Positions 29,040 to 41,000 of a stretch of DNA of 64,000 nucleotides are shown here, one piece after another (within the stretch, counting starts at the first letter, position 1; every line of letters starts with the position of its first letter). The DNA is from Epiperipatus broadwayi (Eukaryota; Onychophora; Udeonychophora; Euonychophora; Peripatidae). The notes beneath the pieces were generated by a model, which did no database searches, was not told the origin of the DNA, and saw only the letters and a program-made list of their open reading frames with translations. The stretch is from assembly GCA_028023455.1 (NCBI GenBank), contig JAQFVV010006215.1, positions 3,083,230 to 3,147,229 on the forward strand. The letters run 5' to 3'. Position numbers and translations under genes: made by a program.

Positions 29040-29775
29040 AAAATAAACTATGTTAAGAGGGTGACAAGCAATAAGAAATTTTCTACCAATGATGAACTAA
29101 CCAATTTTAAATTTCCCTTAATGTCCGTGATACTCTTAAAAATTATTGGTAGCATCATAGTCTAAAAGCATCAATATTTTTCTTACTCTTTTCAGTGTCT
29201 AACATTCACACCATAGAAAATTACATAAAATTACCATAGCTTGAACAATTTGGAGCTTCATTTTTAAAGATATGTCTCTAACATTTAAAATTCTTTTCCA
29301 TATTTTACATCGTGATTCTGGTTATTGTTAGACTATGACAAATTTTTCAGCTGGTGAATAAAATTGTGTACTAGATAACTAAACCACAACATTTAAAAAA
29401 TTTTCAAAAATTTTACATTTTCTGGCTGCATTTCTGCATCCAACTTCATAATGTCTAATAACATTTTCACTTTTTTCATTTCTAATTTTGGTATCAAGTC
29501 TTTAATTACTAAAGGCACATCCTGATTGCAGTTTTGTTAATTCTTTTTGCCTGTAATTGATAACACTTTCGCCTCACTTACTTGAATTGTTAAGGCATAG
29601 CGTTGTAATATGACTATAAATCTATCATTTGTAGGATTATATTTAATGAAAGCTTTTGCAATATTCTTCTTGACAAAAAAAAATGATATTTTTCTTTGCT
29701 ATCTATAGATTGGATAATAGATAATATAGTAATCTCTCCAAAAGTCATGATTTTCATATTTATTGTTCATTCATC
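29040..29775 (-). pseudogene. RTE/BovB-like LINE fossil lacking RT
   Basis: The upstream minus-strand part (about 29470-29690) reads KYNPTNDRFIVI, then ALTIQV and QDVPLVIKDL, the apurinic-endonuclease segment (NDRxxxIRL..TIIQVYAP..DVxLVIGDFNAK). It is followed at about 29050-29330 by RDISLKMKLQIVQAMV and GRKFLIACHP, the C-terminus found in BovB-type LINEs. The catalytic RT region that should lie between (QAGFR, YADD) is missing, so the copy suffered an internal deletion as well as stops and frameshifts. Confidence 0.72.
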
Positions 29776-29777
29776 CA

Positions 29778-30686
29778 ATATGATACCATTTCCAACTTTC
29801 TTATACATTTAATAATATCATTTTTTTACATTAAAACTTTACTCTTGCAGTTTCAACTGTCCTGCAGTCATCATCAGAGCTACAATATCTAAATATATAG
29901 TCATACAATTAATACATTATATATAGAGCTCGCAAAATAAACTCTTAACAAGCTTTGTAGAGTTTGTTTTGCGAGCTCTATATATAACGTTTGTAAACCC
30001 AAGCTTATTAAATTAAGTCATGTGACATCAAACTTGATTTTTTTTTAATTAATACATTATATTTATATACATAATCAATAACATATATCTTAGCCTGACC
30101 ATTATAAATAACCATTTTTCATTTTATTATTCTACTCTTAACTAATTTTATTTTATTTATAGTATTTTATTATTAAATTATTCTAAAACAATTTTATTAT
30201 AATTTTAAAACTTTAACCTTTAAACTCTACTATTTAATCATCATTTTAATTATATTTTCTTAATTACTTCTAAACTTTCTTTATTTTTATTATATATTTA
30301 ACTATTAACATTTTTTACATTATAAATTAATTATAGTTAAAAAGAGAATAGTAAAATATTAGATTAAATAGTAGAGTTTAAAGATTAAAGTTTAAAATTA
30401 TAAGAAAATTGTTTAGAACAATTTAATAATAAAATACTATAAATAAGAAAATAAAATTAGTTAAGAGTAGAATAATAAAATGGAAAATGATTATTTATAA
30501 TGGTCAGGCTAAGATGTTTGTTATTGATTATGTATATAAATATAATGTATTAATTGTATGATTATATATATATATGGATATTGTAGTTCTGATGATGACT
30601 GCAGGACAGTTGAAACTGTAAAAGTAAAGTTTTGGTATAAAAATAGTATTGTTAAGTGTATAAGAAAGTTGGAAATGGTATCATAT
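29778..30686. mobile_element. Large palindromic element, 909 bp, with nested insertion
   Basis: The arms are reverse complements. Outer arms hold TGATACCATTTCCAACTTTC and GCAGTCATCATCAGAGCT / TCTGATGATGACTGCAGGAC; inner arms hold TTAGCCTGACCATTATAAAT and a long AT-rich region. The left arm is interrupted by the 124-bp insertion at 29923-30046, absent from the right arm. Non-coding. It shares its outer CTGATGATGACTGC..GGACAGTTGAAACTG motif with the fold-back at 34685-34976. Confidence 0.85.
29923..30046. mobile_element. Repeat B fragment with 16-bp target duplication
   Basis: It is flanked by perfect direct repeats AATTAATACATTATAT (29907-29922 and 30047-30062). The right part is the repeat B terminus (TTAAATTAAGTCATGTGACA then a T run). 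The left part is a hairpin with arms AGAGCTCGCAAAATAAACTC and its complement. A long, perfect duplication plus a homopolymer end argues for target-primed reverse transcription and against cut-and-paste. Confidence 0.75.
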
Positions 30687-31249
30687 GTAAATATAGAAAT
30701 CAATACATGAAAGGAGGAAGAAGAAGAAATTGTATCATTCGTCCAATACCATATCTGTTTTTAAAAAGAAATTCTGATTAGTACATATATAAGTAAATGA
30801 AGATGTTAGTTTGTATGATTAAAACTGTCATTTGCTTAATGAAATGAGAAAAAGGTATTTATATCAACAACATATTATATTTATTCCATTATACAGTATT
30901 CACAGTTAATTATATATATAACATAATATATAATATTCTTATATTTGATTACAGCAGAAAAGAACTGGAGCATACTATCTATTATGATGGAAGTGAGTTC
31001 TATAAGCTTAGCATACACTTATCTACTTATTAAGAATGAAAGATAAAAATAACATTGAATGAAAGACAAAAACAGATTCAGGCATAAAATTATTGTTTAG
31101 GTGTAAACATAACAGTGGAATTAATTGTGTAAACCATACTGATATTCATCCTCATCTGACAATATGATTTAGATCAGCAAAAAAAAATCTATAGTTTGCA
31201 AAATCTATTCAAAGACTTTTTATGTTCGTTTGTATATGGGAGTATACTA

Positions 31250-34200
31250 CTCTTCTTCTCCATTAATTGATTAGTACTCTCGAAGATGCTTGATCTATAT
31301 AAGATATCTTTAGTGCCTTGCTCCGCTACACTGCTAGTCCACTGTTTTACTGTTGACTTCATTCTTCATTTGGTTGATTTGATCATTGGAATCTCTGTTG
31401 ATCATGTCACTGGATTGACTGTTGATCTGATTGTTGAACTTTCTAATGATCAATCTTTCTGTTGATTATATTTTTTAATACATTGATGGTTTATTCTTAG
31501 GATTCTTTTGATTGTTTGTTAAGTCTGTGCAGATGTCCCTGTGGTGTCTCTAAAATAGATGTATATGTCTAGCATATTTCTAACAGCATCTGACAATCAT
31601 TTATTTTTTTGTGATTACAATTTGTCCAGTAACTTATCATCTGGTTCCATTGATCTTTATTTGAATAATTATTCTCTTTCCTCTTTGGAGTAAGAGAGTT
31701 TAACTTAGTCTGAATCCACAAGCTATAAGTAATTCTACAAAGAATTCCCCAGGGTTATTATAGGCATTGAATTTTGCATTAAAAGTATTCAGTCACTACC
31801 GATACTCCAACTTCCACTTATTTCCTTACCAAGTTTTTTTTCCTCTTGAACCATCCATTACTTTCTAAGTGAAATAAATATGCCACTATGTACTTAATAT
31901 TATTATTTGATATGCAAAAATCTCTAAAATAAGAAGAGGTGAGTACTATCCAATTGTAAAACTTTCATCTACCTCAGTTGATTATCTGGAGTATCAATGG
32001 GTTACCAACATTTTTTTCAGGACTTCTACAGTAACTGAAGACGAATTGAATTAAAGTCTATAATTTCTAGCCACTTTGAATAGGCATCAATTATTGTTGT
32101 TTTTTTTCAATCCCTGGATTTTTAAATGAATTCACAACTAAGGAACTTTTAACTAATGAACAAACTGATTGTATTTTTTTTCTCTTACCAAATTCTCTGC
32201 AGAATATTTCCAACAATTTTGAACCCTACTTTAAATATGCTTGTCAATCTCTATTAATCATATATACTATTTCATAAGCATTTTCATCCATACCATGTTA
32301 GAGTGAACTAAATAAGAGACCTAAAAGTTGATGGCTTTCATTTGAAGTAATGTGACTTCCAAGTAATATAAATATTAACATATGAAAAGCCATTATACTG
32401 GCCCCAAAATACTTTATGCAGTATTTGTGATTTTTTGGCAAGTCTGACTTTACCCATTTTATAATTTTTTTAAAATCATGATCCTAAATTGCCTATCTTC
32501 TGTTTTGCAGTTAAGGTTTTTACTGTTTAGTAATTTTATTCTTCATAGTTCTTTATCCTCATAAACCTTTTTAATTTTAAAACACGTGAATCAGGACGTG
32601 TGTGTATGGAATTTTATTAAAAATGCCTATACTTTAATTCAAAATTTTAAGCAGGAAAGATTTTTAAACAGCGATTCTTGCTGTGGTAATCTTTTTTGGC
32701 ATGAGGATCCCCAGAAGTTTGATGCCAGTTATTATTGTAAATTTTCATCCATAAATAACATTGTCAAATTTTTGTAATCCAGATATTACGAGCTTCTTGA
32801 TTTGAATAAAATTATGCTCAGATAGCCTAGATTTCATGGTGCAAATGCCTCTAGTTTTTCTTGAACTGTCTTACTTGCTTGTATTTCTCCCATCACTATA
32901 GGTGATGTGTTGCAATTATTATTAGGTCTTGTCAATATAATATTCTAGGTTTGACATTTATGTTAGACTATATTTTAGTTTTTTAAATGTTCCTTCCCCT
33001 ACAAAATTTTTGCTTCTTTAAACAGCAGGCGGTATAGGATTCTTCAAATTAACATTCCTTAATAGTTTATAAGTTCAAGAAAGTTTGTAGCTCTTTCAAG
33101 ATTGCTGCTATTTTAGCTTATACGATCTTTTCCCTAACCTTGCTTTTTGAGGAAAGTTTTCTTAACTCACATATTTTAAGATCAATAAATTAAATTTCTA
33201 TAGCTTCAAATTTGTTTTTGTTTCTCTTAAATATTTTAAAAGTCTTTTTGTATTAGTCTAAAGTTCTTATAATGATTTAGTCACTAAAATGAAACTAAAA
33301 AAGACTTCCCAAGTTATCAAAAGGTAAATGATCCACTAAGCAATAGAATATGTTTGAAATACTGATACTCTGAATGCTAACATATTTATCTTGAATAGCT
33401 TTTTGTTGGTCATTTTGAAATACAAAAACGTTCCTTCTTCCAATGATGCCATTTAATTAATAATGATGGTTAGTTGCTTAAAGATAACTTATTTATCATA
33501 CATATACAATCTTCACACATTCATTTTCTTTTATTATTGGGACAATGTTATGGGAGATTTATTCAATTATGCCCTCACTTTGGAGGTAGGTGATCTAGGT
33601 CTGCAACTCTGAGCAAATGGAAGTAATATACTTTGGCAGATGATTTATTGGAAAAATTTGCTTAATATAAGACATTCAGCTATTATTATTTATAGCATTT
33701 ATTTCTTTTGCTGAAAGCCCTAGAAACCTCATCATGCATTTTGTTTTGTGTTCTACCTGACTGACACTTATGATAAAATAATTCCTCAATTAATTCCTAA
33801 TAGGTAGATATGCTCTTGAGTTGCAATAGTAAAAAAAATAAATTCTTATTAAACTTACTATTGTGTATATTTGCTATAACGTTCCCTAATAATAGTACTT
33901 TATTTCCTTGATAATAAATTTCTGTTTTGTATCTGCCTATTATGTGGCACTTTTTAGTTTTATTTACTTTTAGGGAAAGTGTATGTGCAATAAACTATAG
34001 AAATGGTTGTTCATGATTTAAATTCTACGGCTATGAGTCAATTACTAGTAGAAATTGTTGTTTCTATCCCATACTTACAGGGTAGATGGTATTTTTTACT
34101 AGTGCATGTCCTTTCTAAAGGTCCTAATTTATTGCAAAATCTGCTAGAATTTTTTTGTCATATTCCTGGGTTATGATTGCAATCACAGTGATTTTGTTGC

Positions 34201-34300
34201 ATAAATTTTTTAATTTGATTTGAACCAAATTTATAATTGTCATATTCAATTGTTACTAATTTTCAACTTTTCTGAACCAACATAATATCTGGTAATTAAT
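31250..34300 (-). pseudogene. Ty3/gypsy-type pol fossil
   Basis: Minus-strand translation, with many stops and frame changes, follows pol order. A protease-to-RT linker (YYQGNKVLLLGNV) is near 33900; RT entry ITYLQSEGIIE near 33580; an RNase H region with KFDNVIYG and KFTIITG..LLGIL near 32690-32760; integrase AYSKWLEIIDFNS near 32080 and RDFCISNNNIKYI near 31910. A Ser/Thr-rich C-terminal stretch lies at 31330-31450. The motif set matches Ty3/gypsy elements (EGIIEPS, FHxYLYGRKFTIITDHKPL, DAYSKWPEV). No LTR pair was identified. Inactive. Confidence 0.82.
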
Positions 34301-34328
34301 TAATATACTCACAGAAAAGGTAATTGTT

Positions 34329-34446
34329 TTTAATATTTAGTTTTATTATTTCCTAACATGCTTTCAATATATTTACTATATGCCATGAATATGATATAGT
34401 AAATATATTGAAAGCATGCTAAGCAGTAATAAAGTTAAATATTAAA
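34329..34446. mobile_element. Small near-perfect hairpin element, 118 bp
   Basis: Arms of about 50 bp (TTTAATATTTAGTTTTATTA... and ...AAAGTTAAATATTAAA) with an inner near-perfect CATGCTTTCAATATATTTAC stem. It lies just beyond the 5' end of the gypsy pol fossil. Non-coding MITE-like hairpin. Confidence 0.7.
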
Positions 34447-34684
34447 AAAAAACTACGTGATTTAATTTCTAAATAGCCATAAGCCAATGATGATAGTTGA
34501 TTTAGAGTAGTTCTTCAAAAGATGCCTGAGCTGATATTGATTCAAGTGACTTAATGATTGCATTTATAAACAGTTTGACATTTAAATTGTGGTTTTTCAT
34601 GCCCTAGATAAGACTATCCTTAGATACATCATCTGTGAAGCTTCCAAAATGCACTAACCAGCTTTCACAGTTTTATCATAAAAT

Positions 34685-34976
34685 ATGATACACTATATAC
34701 ATCTTAAATGACACTCTATAATGTAGTTTAACATATGATTTATTATATTTCCTTACAGTTTCAACTGTCCAGCAGTCATCATCAGAGCTTTTAAACCTCA
34801 GTACTCATTTTATTTCCTTAGTTTCAACTGTCCAGCAGTCGTCATCAGAGCTTTTAAAACAATACTGAAATACTGAGTTTTAAAAGCTCTGATGATGACT
34901 GCTGGACAGTTGAAACTGTAAGGTCATATATTTACCTGCATTATAGAGGTCATTTAAGATGTATATGGTGTATTAT
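34685..34976. mobile_element. Fold-back with three CTGATGA-core motifs
   Basis: Outer arms (ATACATCTTAAATGAC and its complement) enclose two direct copies of CAGTTTCAACTGTCCAGCAG..CATCAGAGC (34756-34798 and 34821-34853) and one inverted copy at 34886-34920. Read in the ribozyme sense the motif is CTGATGAxGACTG..CAGTTGAAAC, with a GACTG/CAGTT hairpin between CTGATGA and GAAA. It shows no downstream GUH plus helix I strand, so it is a hammerhead-like core only. Confidence 0.7.
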
Positions 34977-35803
34977 ATTATATATAATTCAGCAATGCAA
35001 ATAAGAAGTGGAAGGAAATTTTTATCATAAAATCTAAAGCCTTTTTGGAATATGACTGGCTTCTTGTTTTAAATTGTAATGTTATATCATAGTTACTGAT
35101 TTGGGCAAAAATGAGTCTTTAGAAATTTTCATATAGCAAATCAGAGGAAAGTGCATGCACTGCTTCGGCACTCAATATCCTGTATGTAGTTAGGGCACAC
35201 TCACAAAACTTTGATTTTAAAAATTTTACTGCTATTGACACAATTCTTAAAATTCCTTAAAAATAATATTTTATGCCATTTTATTTTTTACTAAAATGAG
35301 GTGGTAATTATATCAATAACATATCGATATATTTTTATATCTACTACATACATAGTTTATTGTGCATGAAACTAATTTACAAATCTATGTCTACTAAAAC
35401 TTAATTTATATACTTATATATGACTAGATAATAGAAAAGTGGAGCATATTGCCTGATATAATGGAAGTAGATGCCTTTATAAATTTAATAACTACAAACC
35501 ATAGTTAATTGCTCATTAAAAGTGAGAGCAAGATGCAGTTAGTGTATAACTACATCAAAAACTCAAATGATATTAATTCACAGCAGTAATAATAAGCATG
35601 TCCTGGCCAATATACTTTTAACGTAGGTTGCTCTACGATAATAAATCTGCTGAGAGTGATGCAACATGTTTATTTTATTTGATGTTTCAAATCTTGATAA
35701 ATAAGTTTTTAGAAATGGGTTTTTGTTATCTTAATGTCATATTTTACATGTGTGGTAGTGATGGTTCAGATGCGTATGCAACCTATTTTGTAAATATCTA
35801 GAT

Positions 35804-36171
35804 CAGGGGTCCCCAACCCTATGCCTGCAGGCACCATGGCACTCGCAGACCATTTTACGTGTGCCCACCGCTATCCGAACACTATAAAAAATTATTTATC
35901 TGATACAAATAAATTTAATTTTTAAAATTTCTTATAAATTATTGTATTATATTGTAATCAAATTGTGGGGCATACTATAGTTTTACAGCGTAAAAATATA
36001 AATGTTAATTATATGTTAAAATTTTATTTTTGAAATAAATATTTTTTTGTACATTATGTGTATTATTAACAATATCCAACTATAAATTTACATTGAAAAA
36101 ATAAATGGTGTCTGCCACCTGGCCAGTATTATAGAATGTGCTCTTAAGTGCAAAAAGGTTGGGGACCCCTG
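35804..36171. mobile_element. hAT-type MITE, 368 bp, 8-bp TSD
   Basis: The terminal inverted repeats CAGGGGTCCCCAACC and GGTTGGGGACCCCTG are perfect over 15 bp, and the element is flanked by the 8-bp duplication ATCTAGAT (35796-35803 and 36172-36179). The CAGGG terminus and 8-bp target duplication are diagnostic of the hAT superfamily. The interior has no transposase and is non-autonomous. Confidence 0.93.
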
Positions 36172-37154
36172 ATCTAGATATAAAAAAAATTTTTTTTGCA
36201 ATAATAATTTTAATCTATAATCCAGTTTCCAAAGGTTTTAGTTGTAAATTGAATATAAATTAACAGAGATACAAATTGAGGAGATCCAGTTTTTAACAGA
36301 TAAATTCATCATTCAAATTAAAGTGGTAATAGTATCATGCAAGAATATTATACATTGTAACTTAATATTTGATGCTGACTTAAGTGATTTTTTCAGAAAT
36401 AAATAAATACTATATTAATAGGGATAAGATTTGTTACTCATATCTGATATGCTATGATCAATTAAATTAGATATAAAATTTAATAACCTTTTTGTGCATA
36501 AAGAGCGAGTAGAAAATCAGACATGAAATAAATAAAAGGCATAATTTTACCATAAATTCCTATTAGATATAATAATGAATTTTGATATATTTTACACATT
36601 ATTTCTTAATTTAATTTGAAAACTTCTATTATATAATAACATCAGTGCGCATAGAATGTCATCAATCAGATTTTTTATAATTTGACAATCTGGACAAAAT
36701 TAACGGAGAATCTTCAAATTTTCATAATTACTTGATTTTATTATTTTAGCATAAGCCTAATTAATATGATTGCTTATTTCTATTTTGTCTTATTAGCAAT
36801 TTTAATTTAATTTTTTAAAAAAGTTTTCAATTGCTACAGTATGGAATAAATAAAAGCTTTTTAAAAGTCAGAAAATTAGGGGAAAAAAATTCATCTTTAA
36901 ATAAGCTGGCATAAAGTTTGCAATATATTTAAAAATTGATTTCAGTAAAGAAAAAAAAAGGGTAACTAAATCAATAAACTTTTATCTACTATTATTATTG
37001 TTTGATTATGTAAAAATAAATACCCAGGATGTATTATAAAATTTATATTAAAATAATTATTATTGTTTAAATTATAATCCAATTATTTCATTAAATCTTT
37101 GGAACTGAAAAAAAAAAGGATATAGTTAGGTATTTTATTTTATGTTATTCATTA

Positions 37155-37195
37155 TATTACAGCTCTGAAAAAGACTGCAAGTCAGTTGAAATGTA
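37155..37195 (+). repeat. Diverged CTGA-core motif
   Basis: CAGCTCTGAAAAAGACTGC then AAGTCAGTTGAAATGTAAG: the GACTG/CAGTT hairpin and GAAA of the 34.7 kb family survive, but CTGATGA is mutated. An isolated fragment. Confidence 0.45.
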
Positions 37196-38499
37196 AGATT
37201 GTAAGTGAATATAGGTCAATAAAAGATTTTAGCTAAAAAGTTTTCAATGTAGTGGATAAATTGTATTTCTATAATATATAAAGAAGAAATTGTAATTTTA
37301 AACAAGTCAATAGTATATTTTCCCCAAATGATTTTTTATTCAAAAATATCTTGTAATGTTGTACAAATGATTTCAATATCTATTAATTTTGAATAAAAAA
37401 TTTATGGCATGGTCCTTTCTGTTATAAAAAGAAATACATTTAATACCAAGTTTGAAACAGAAGCATAATAATTATATATACATCATTAAAATTTATAATA
37501 ATAATACAAAAGATTGTTTTAATGATATTTCTCTTCAAATCATACCATGTAAATTCAAACTCAGTGCCTCCTGTCAAACGGATGACACTTAGCTGCATTA
37601 TTTCTTAATGCCTCTATTAATTGTTTATATTGTGGCATATGGAATTAAAAGAATGAAGTCAAAATATAATAATTAATTTAAATAAAAACTAGGATTTGAT
37701 ACTTGTTATTCTGTTTAAATATAATTCAAATAAATTTTGTATAAACCAAATAAATTTGACAATATAACTCTTTCAAAGAAGTTTGCTATTAAAATATTCG
37801 TAAATCAAAATATTATTTGAAATTAATTTCTTAATAAATAATTTCATAAAATGATATCAAAATATAGTTTAAGTTAAAATAAATTATAATAACAAAACAT
37901 TATCATATAGCTAGATGTAAAAGTTATTTGAAAAAAAAATTAATAAATTGGTGAGTTATATTGAAAATATTAATCCGTATCTTTTTACTCTAATTCAAAG
38001 GAAGATTTATACAAAATAAATTCAATGAAAATGAAATCTAAGAATAAACCTTTTAGCAATTTATTTCATTAATCTACATATCAAAAATAGAATTTGAAAA
38101 TCCAGCAGAATAAATCAATGAATATAAGATTAAGATGAAATAAGTGAAAAGTTTACTTTTTAAAATAATTAAGACAATGCATTGCAATATATTACAGAAT
38201 CAATGTATTCCATTATCTTAGGGTCACTATAGTCACAAGAAGTTGGGTCATTCTATTTCTAGAATTAAAAAAAAGCAGATTAAAAAATAATAATTTGGAG
38301 ATGATTATACAAACCAATCTGTGGACCATATATACAGTGACTTTTATCAAATATTAGTGCTTTAATCTCAACATATATCACATACTGATCCTTTAATCTC
38401 CACATATATTACATTCTAATCATTTATCTTCAAATATATCACAAGCTGATCTTTTAATCACCACATAAATCACATGCTGGTCCTTAGCCTGTTATTTGA

Positions 38500-41000
38500 T
38501 ATGTTCAAGGCTAATCTTGCATAAATGTATTTCTTAAACGAGTTCTACCTTCAGCCACATCTTCCAATAAAAGCAATTATGCAGTGTTGCACTTTTTTGG
38601 AGAGTTTTATAATGTAGGAAAGGTGTACCTTTCCTCTGAAAACTATTCTAAAGTTCACTTTAATTTACTTTCTTAAAAAAAGTCAGTTACAGTTCACTTG
38701 CCAATCGAACAAAAATGTGGCTTTGTAATAGTAGATCATACAATCAAATTTAGAAATATGAACATACTTGCCACTGTATTTTTGAATGGATCATTCTTAA
38801 AATAAAATTTTTCTAATATCTTTATATCATGCTATTGAGGATCCTAGGTCTCATGTTCATATATAGAACAACAGCTCTATAATTTAGTTGTGGTAGTTAT
38901 ATTGTTAAGATGAAATAACCTATATTTTAATTTATTAAATGTATTAGCAGCAAGATATTTAAATTAATGAACACTTTTAAATTGATAATCATTTTGGATA
39001 AATTTTTCTTTCATCACTTGCTGATAAAAGACTTCAATTTTTGAAAAATTAATTATTAAAATTTTAATAGATATTTAAAATATTAGTTCCTTTCTTGATA
39101 TGGCAACCATCTTTACACTTTAATCTAAAAGTCAACAAGATGAAGTTCCACTTTTGCTCCACATGGTTTTAAATATATAAAAAAAACTCCACTATCAAAT
39201 CTCTATCACATTTTGATGATTATTTAATGAAAGTTTCTCTAAATTGTGCTAAAAATTAGTAAAATAAAGTTAGAGTTATTACAGATTTTTATTTAATACT
39301 AAATTTACATTTCAAACTGTGTCAGATTTTCCACCAAAAAATAATGTCTCTCCTCATAGTACAAATAAATTCAATGAACAATCAATTAATTTCAAATATT
39401 GTCACAAATTTATTTGATTAACTGAACCAAATAAAAGCAATGCACAAACGATACCTTTTGTCCTGACAATTTTCTTGCATTTTCCATGCATGTAGTGCTT
39501 TTTGATTCTCTACAAATCCTGATGTCTTGTACTTATTCTCTTTCTCTGAATCAATATATTCAATAAAATTCCTAAAAATACTTTTGCTGTAATAAATAAA
39601 ATAATTATTCATGATTATTATTGCAATCTTTTTGCCCACTTTATTCTTATAAATTGAAATAATAAAAGCATCTATTATATCAGGTGGCATAATTTCATAG
39701 GTCCATATATTTCCAAAAAAACAAATCTAATATTTTTGAAAGTTAATATATAATCATATTTTAAATTTCCCATCTATCTCATCTGAATCTTCATGTTTAA
39801 GATAAAAAATTAACTTGATATCTTTGTTCAAATCAAAATGAGTATGTAGAAAAGATGTATCATTAAAGGCCATTATCTTAATTATTGTATTATTATTCAA
39901 AGAGTGATTGATCAAAATCATCTTTATCATACGAGTGCCATTTATTAATTTAATAAGATCCCAGACCATACATTACTTTCAGTATAGAAAAAAAAGATCT
40001 AAAGTAACTATGATCAATGAATAACAACTTTCTCGCAAATTAAATCCATCAATCATTTTTAATCTTTTTGTCAATTGTTGTATTGTTGCTTTTTTTTTTT
40101 TTCCATATGTCGAAGCATCAGGAAGCTAGCCCGCAACTGCTTGCAAGGTGGCTGCGCTGATCTCTCAGCTACCAACGCTGCTTTTAAATCTATATATTGC
40201 ATGACCTTCCACGTTCGCTATATTTTTCTATTTCAAAGTCATTGACAATTTAAATTTTAGCAATTTTGAATGTTTAATAGTTGTTGAAATTTTGCAAATA
40301 CAGTGAACATCAAATGTAGTATGAATATGTTTGGCATAAGATCTATTTTTGAATGCAACTTGAATCACAGTAATCATTTATGATTTGTCCAGTAGATCAT
40401 GATTAAATAAGTGCTTTGGTAATATGAACTTCTTTTACATTCTAATTCCTAACTAATGATCAAATTTATCAAATGTTATAGATTTTAGTGTGAATGCATC
40501 CAAATTCCTTTACAATCCATTTTTCTGCTTAAACAATGTGTTTGTGATCAAACCATATATTGAATAAAAATTGAATAACGTCAGACCACTTGGTTTTATA
40601 GCACCAATACAATTATATCCAACATGGGGCAAATGTTTGCTGTTCTTACCAATATATGTATTAAAATCTTCAAAAAATGTTGTCTAATGTTATTGACATA
40701 AAGGCATTTCTTAGCAAGGAATAAAGATTTCTTTCTTTGAATATAATGCTGTAAGCAGAAGCACTGATAAAATGGACATAAATACTATTGCATAAATTAA
40801 GTTTTTATATATCAGTCTTTCACTGATAGATCTCACAGCATATTCTATTTAATGTTTTAACAGTAGTTTTAGCAATTTTAATGTTCCCAACTTAATTATA
40901 AATGCTGTCTTCTGGTCAAATCTTTAATAATTCACATGAAGCAATTCTACATACTTATATTAAAAAAAATTTAAACCATTATTACTATCTCCAACATTAC
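38500..41000 (-). pseudogene. LINE fossil with endonuclease, RT and C-terminus
   Basis: Minus-strand fragments appear in the correct order. Endonuclease: FEDFNTYIGKNSKHLPHVG and YGLITNTLFKQKNG (about 40500-40700). RT: SGFVENQKALHAWKMQENCQ then CIAFIW (39420-39560; equivalent to QCGFR..RQLQEKCxEQNxDLYIAFIDLTKAFD). Late RT: NFSKIEVFYQQ (about 39050) and FKSVH.FKYLAANT (about 38960). C-terminus: HDIKILEKFYFK (about 38830). Multiple stops and frameshifts. It resembles non-LTR elements annotated as craniofacial-development-protein-2-like. A SINE copy sits inside it at 40090-40182. Confidence 0.8.
40090..40182 (-). mobile_element. tRNA-derived SINE, copy 2 (decayed)
   Basis: On the minus strand: GCGTTGGTAGCTGAGAGATC, CTTGCAAGCAGTTGCGGG, CCTGATGCTTCGACATATGG and poly(A). 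It has the same order as the SINE at 17012-17120, but the B box is degraded. It lies inside the LINE fossil, so it inserted later or was co-mobilised. Confidence 0.6.

Noticed and set aside
32586-32777. Plus-strand 63-codon ORF
   Set aside because: It is antisense to the RNase H part of the gypsy fossil, which explains its composition.
34862-34925. Complete hammerhead at 34.9 kb
   Set aside because: CTGATGA and GAAAC are there, but no GUH with a matching helix I strand follows; kept only as a core-like motif.
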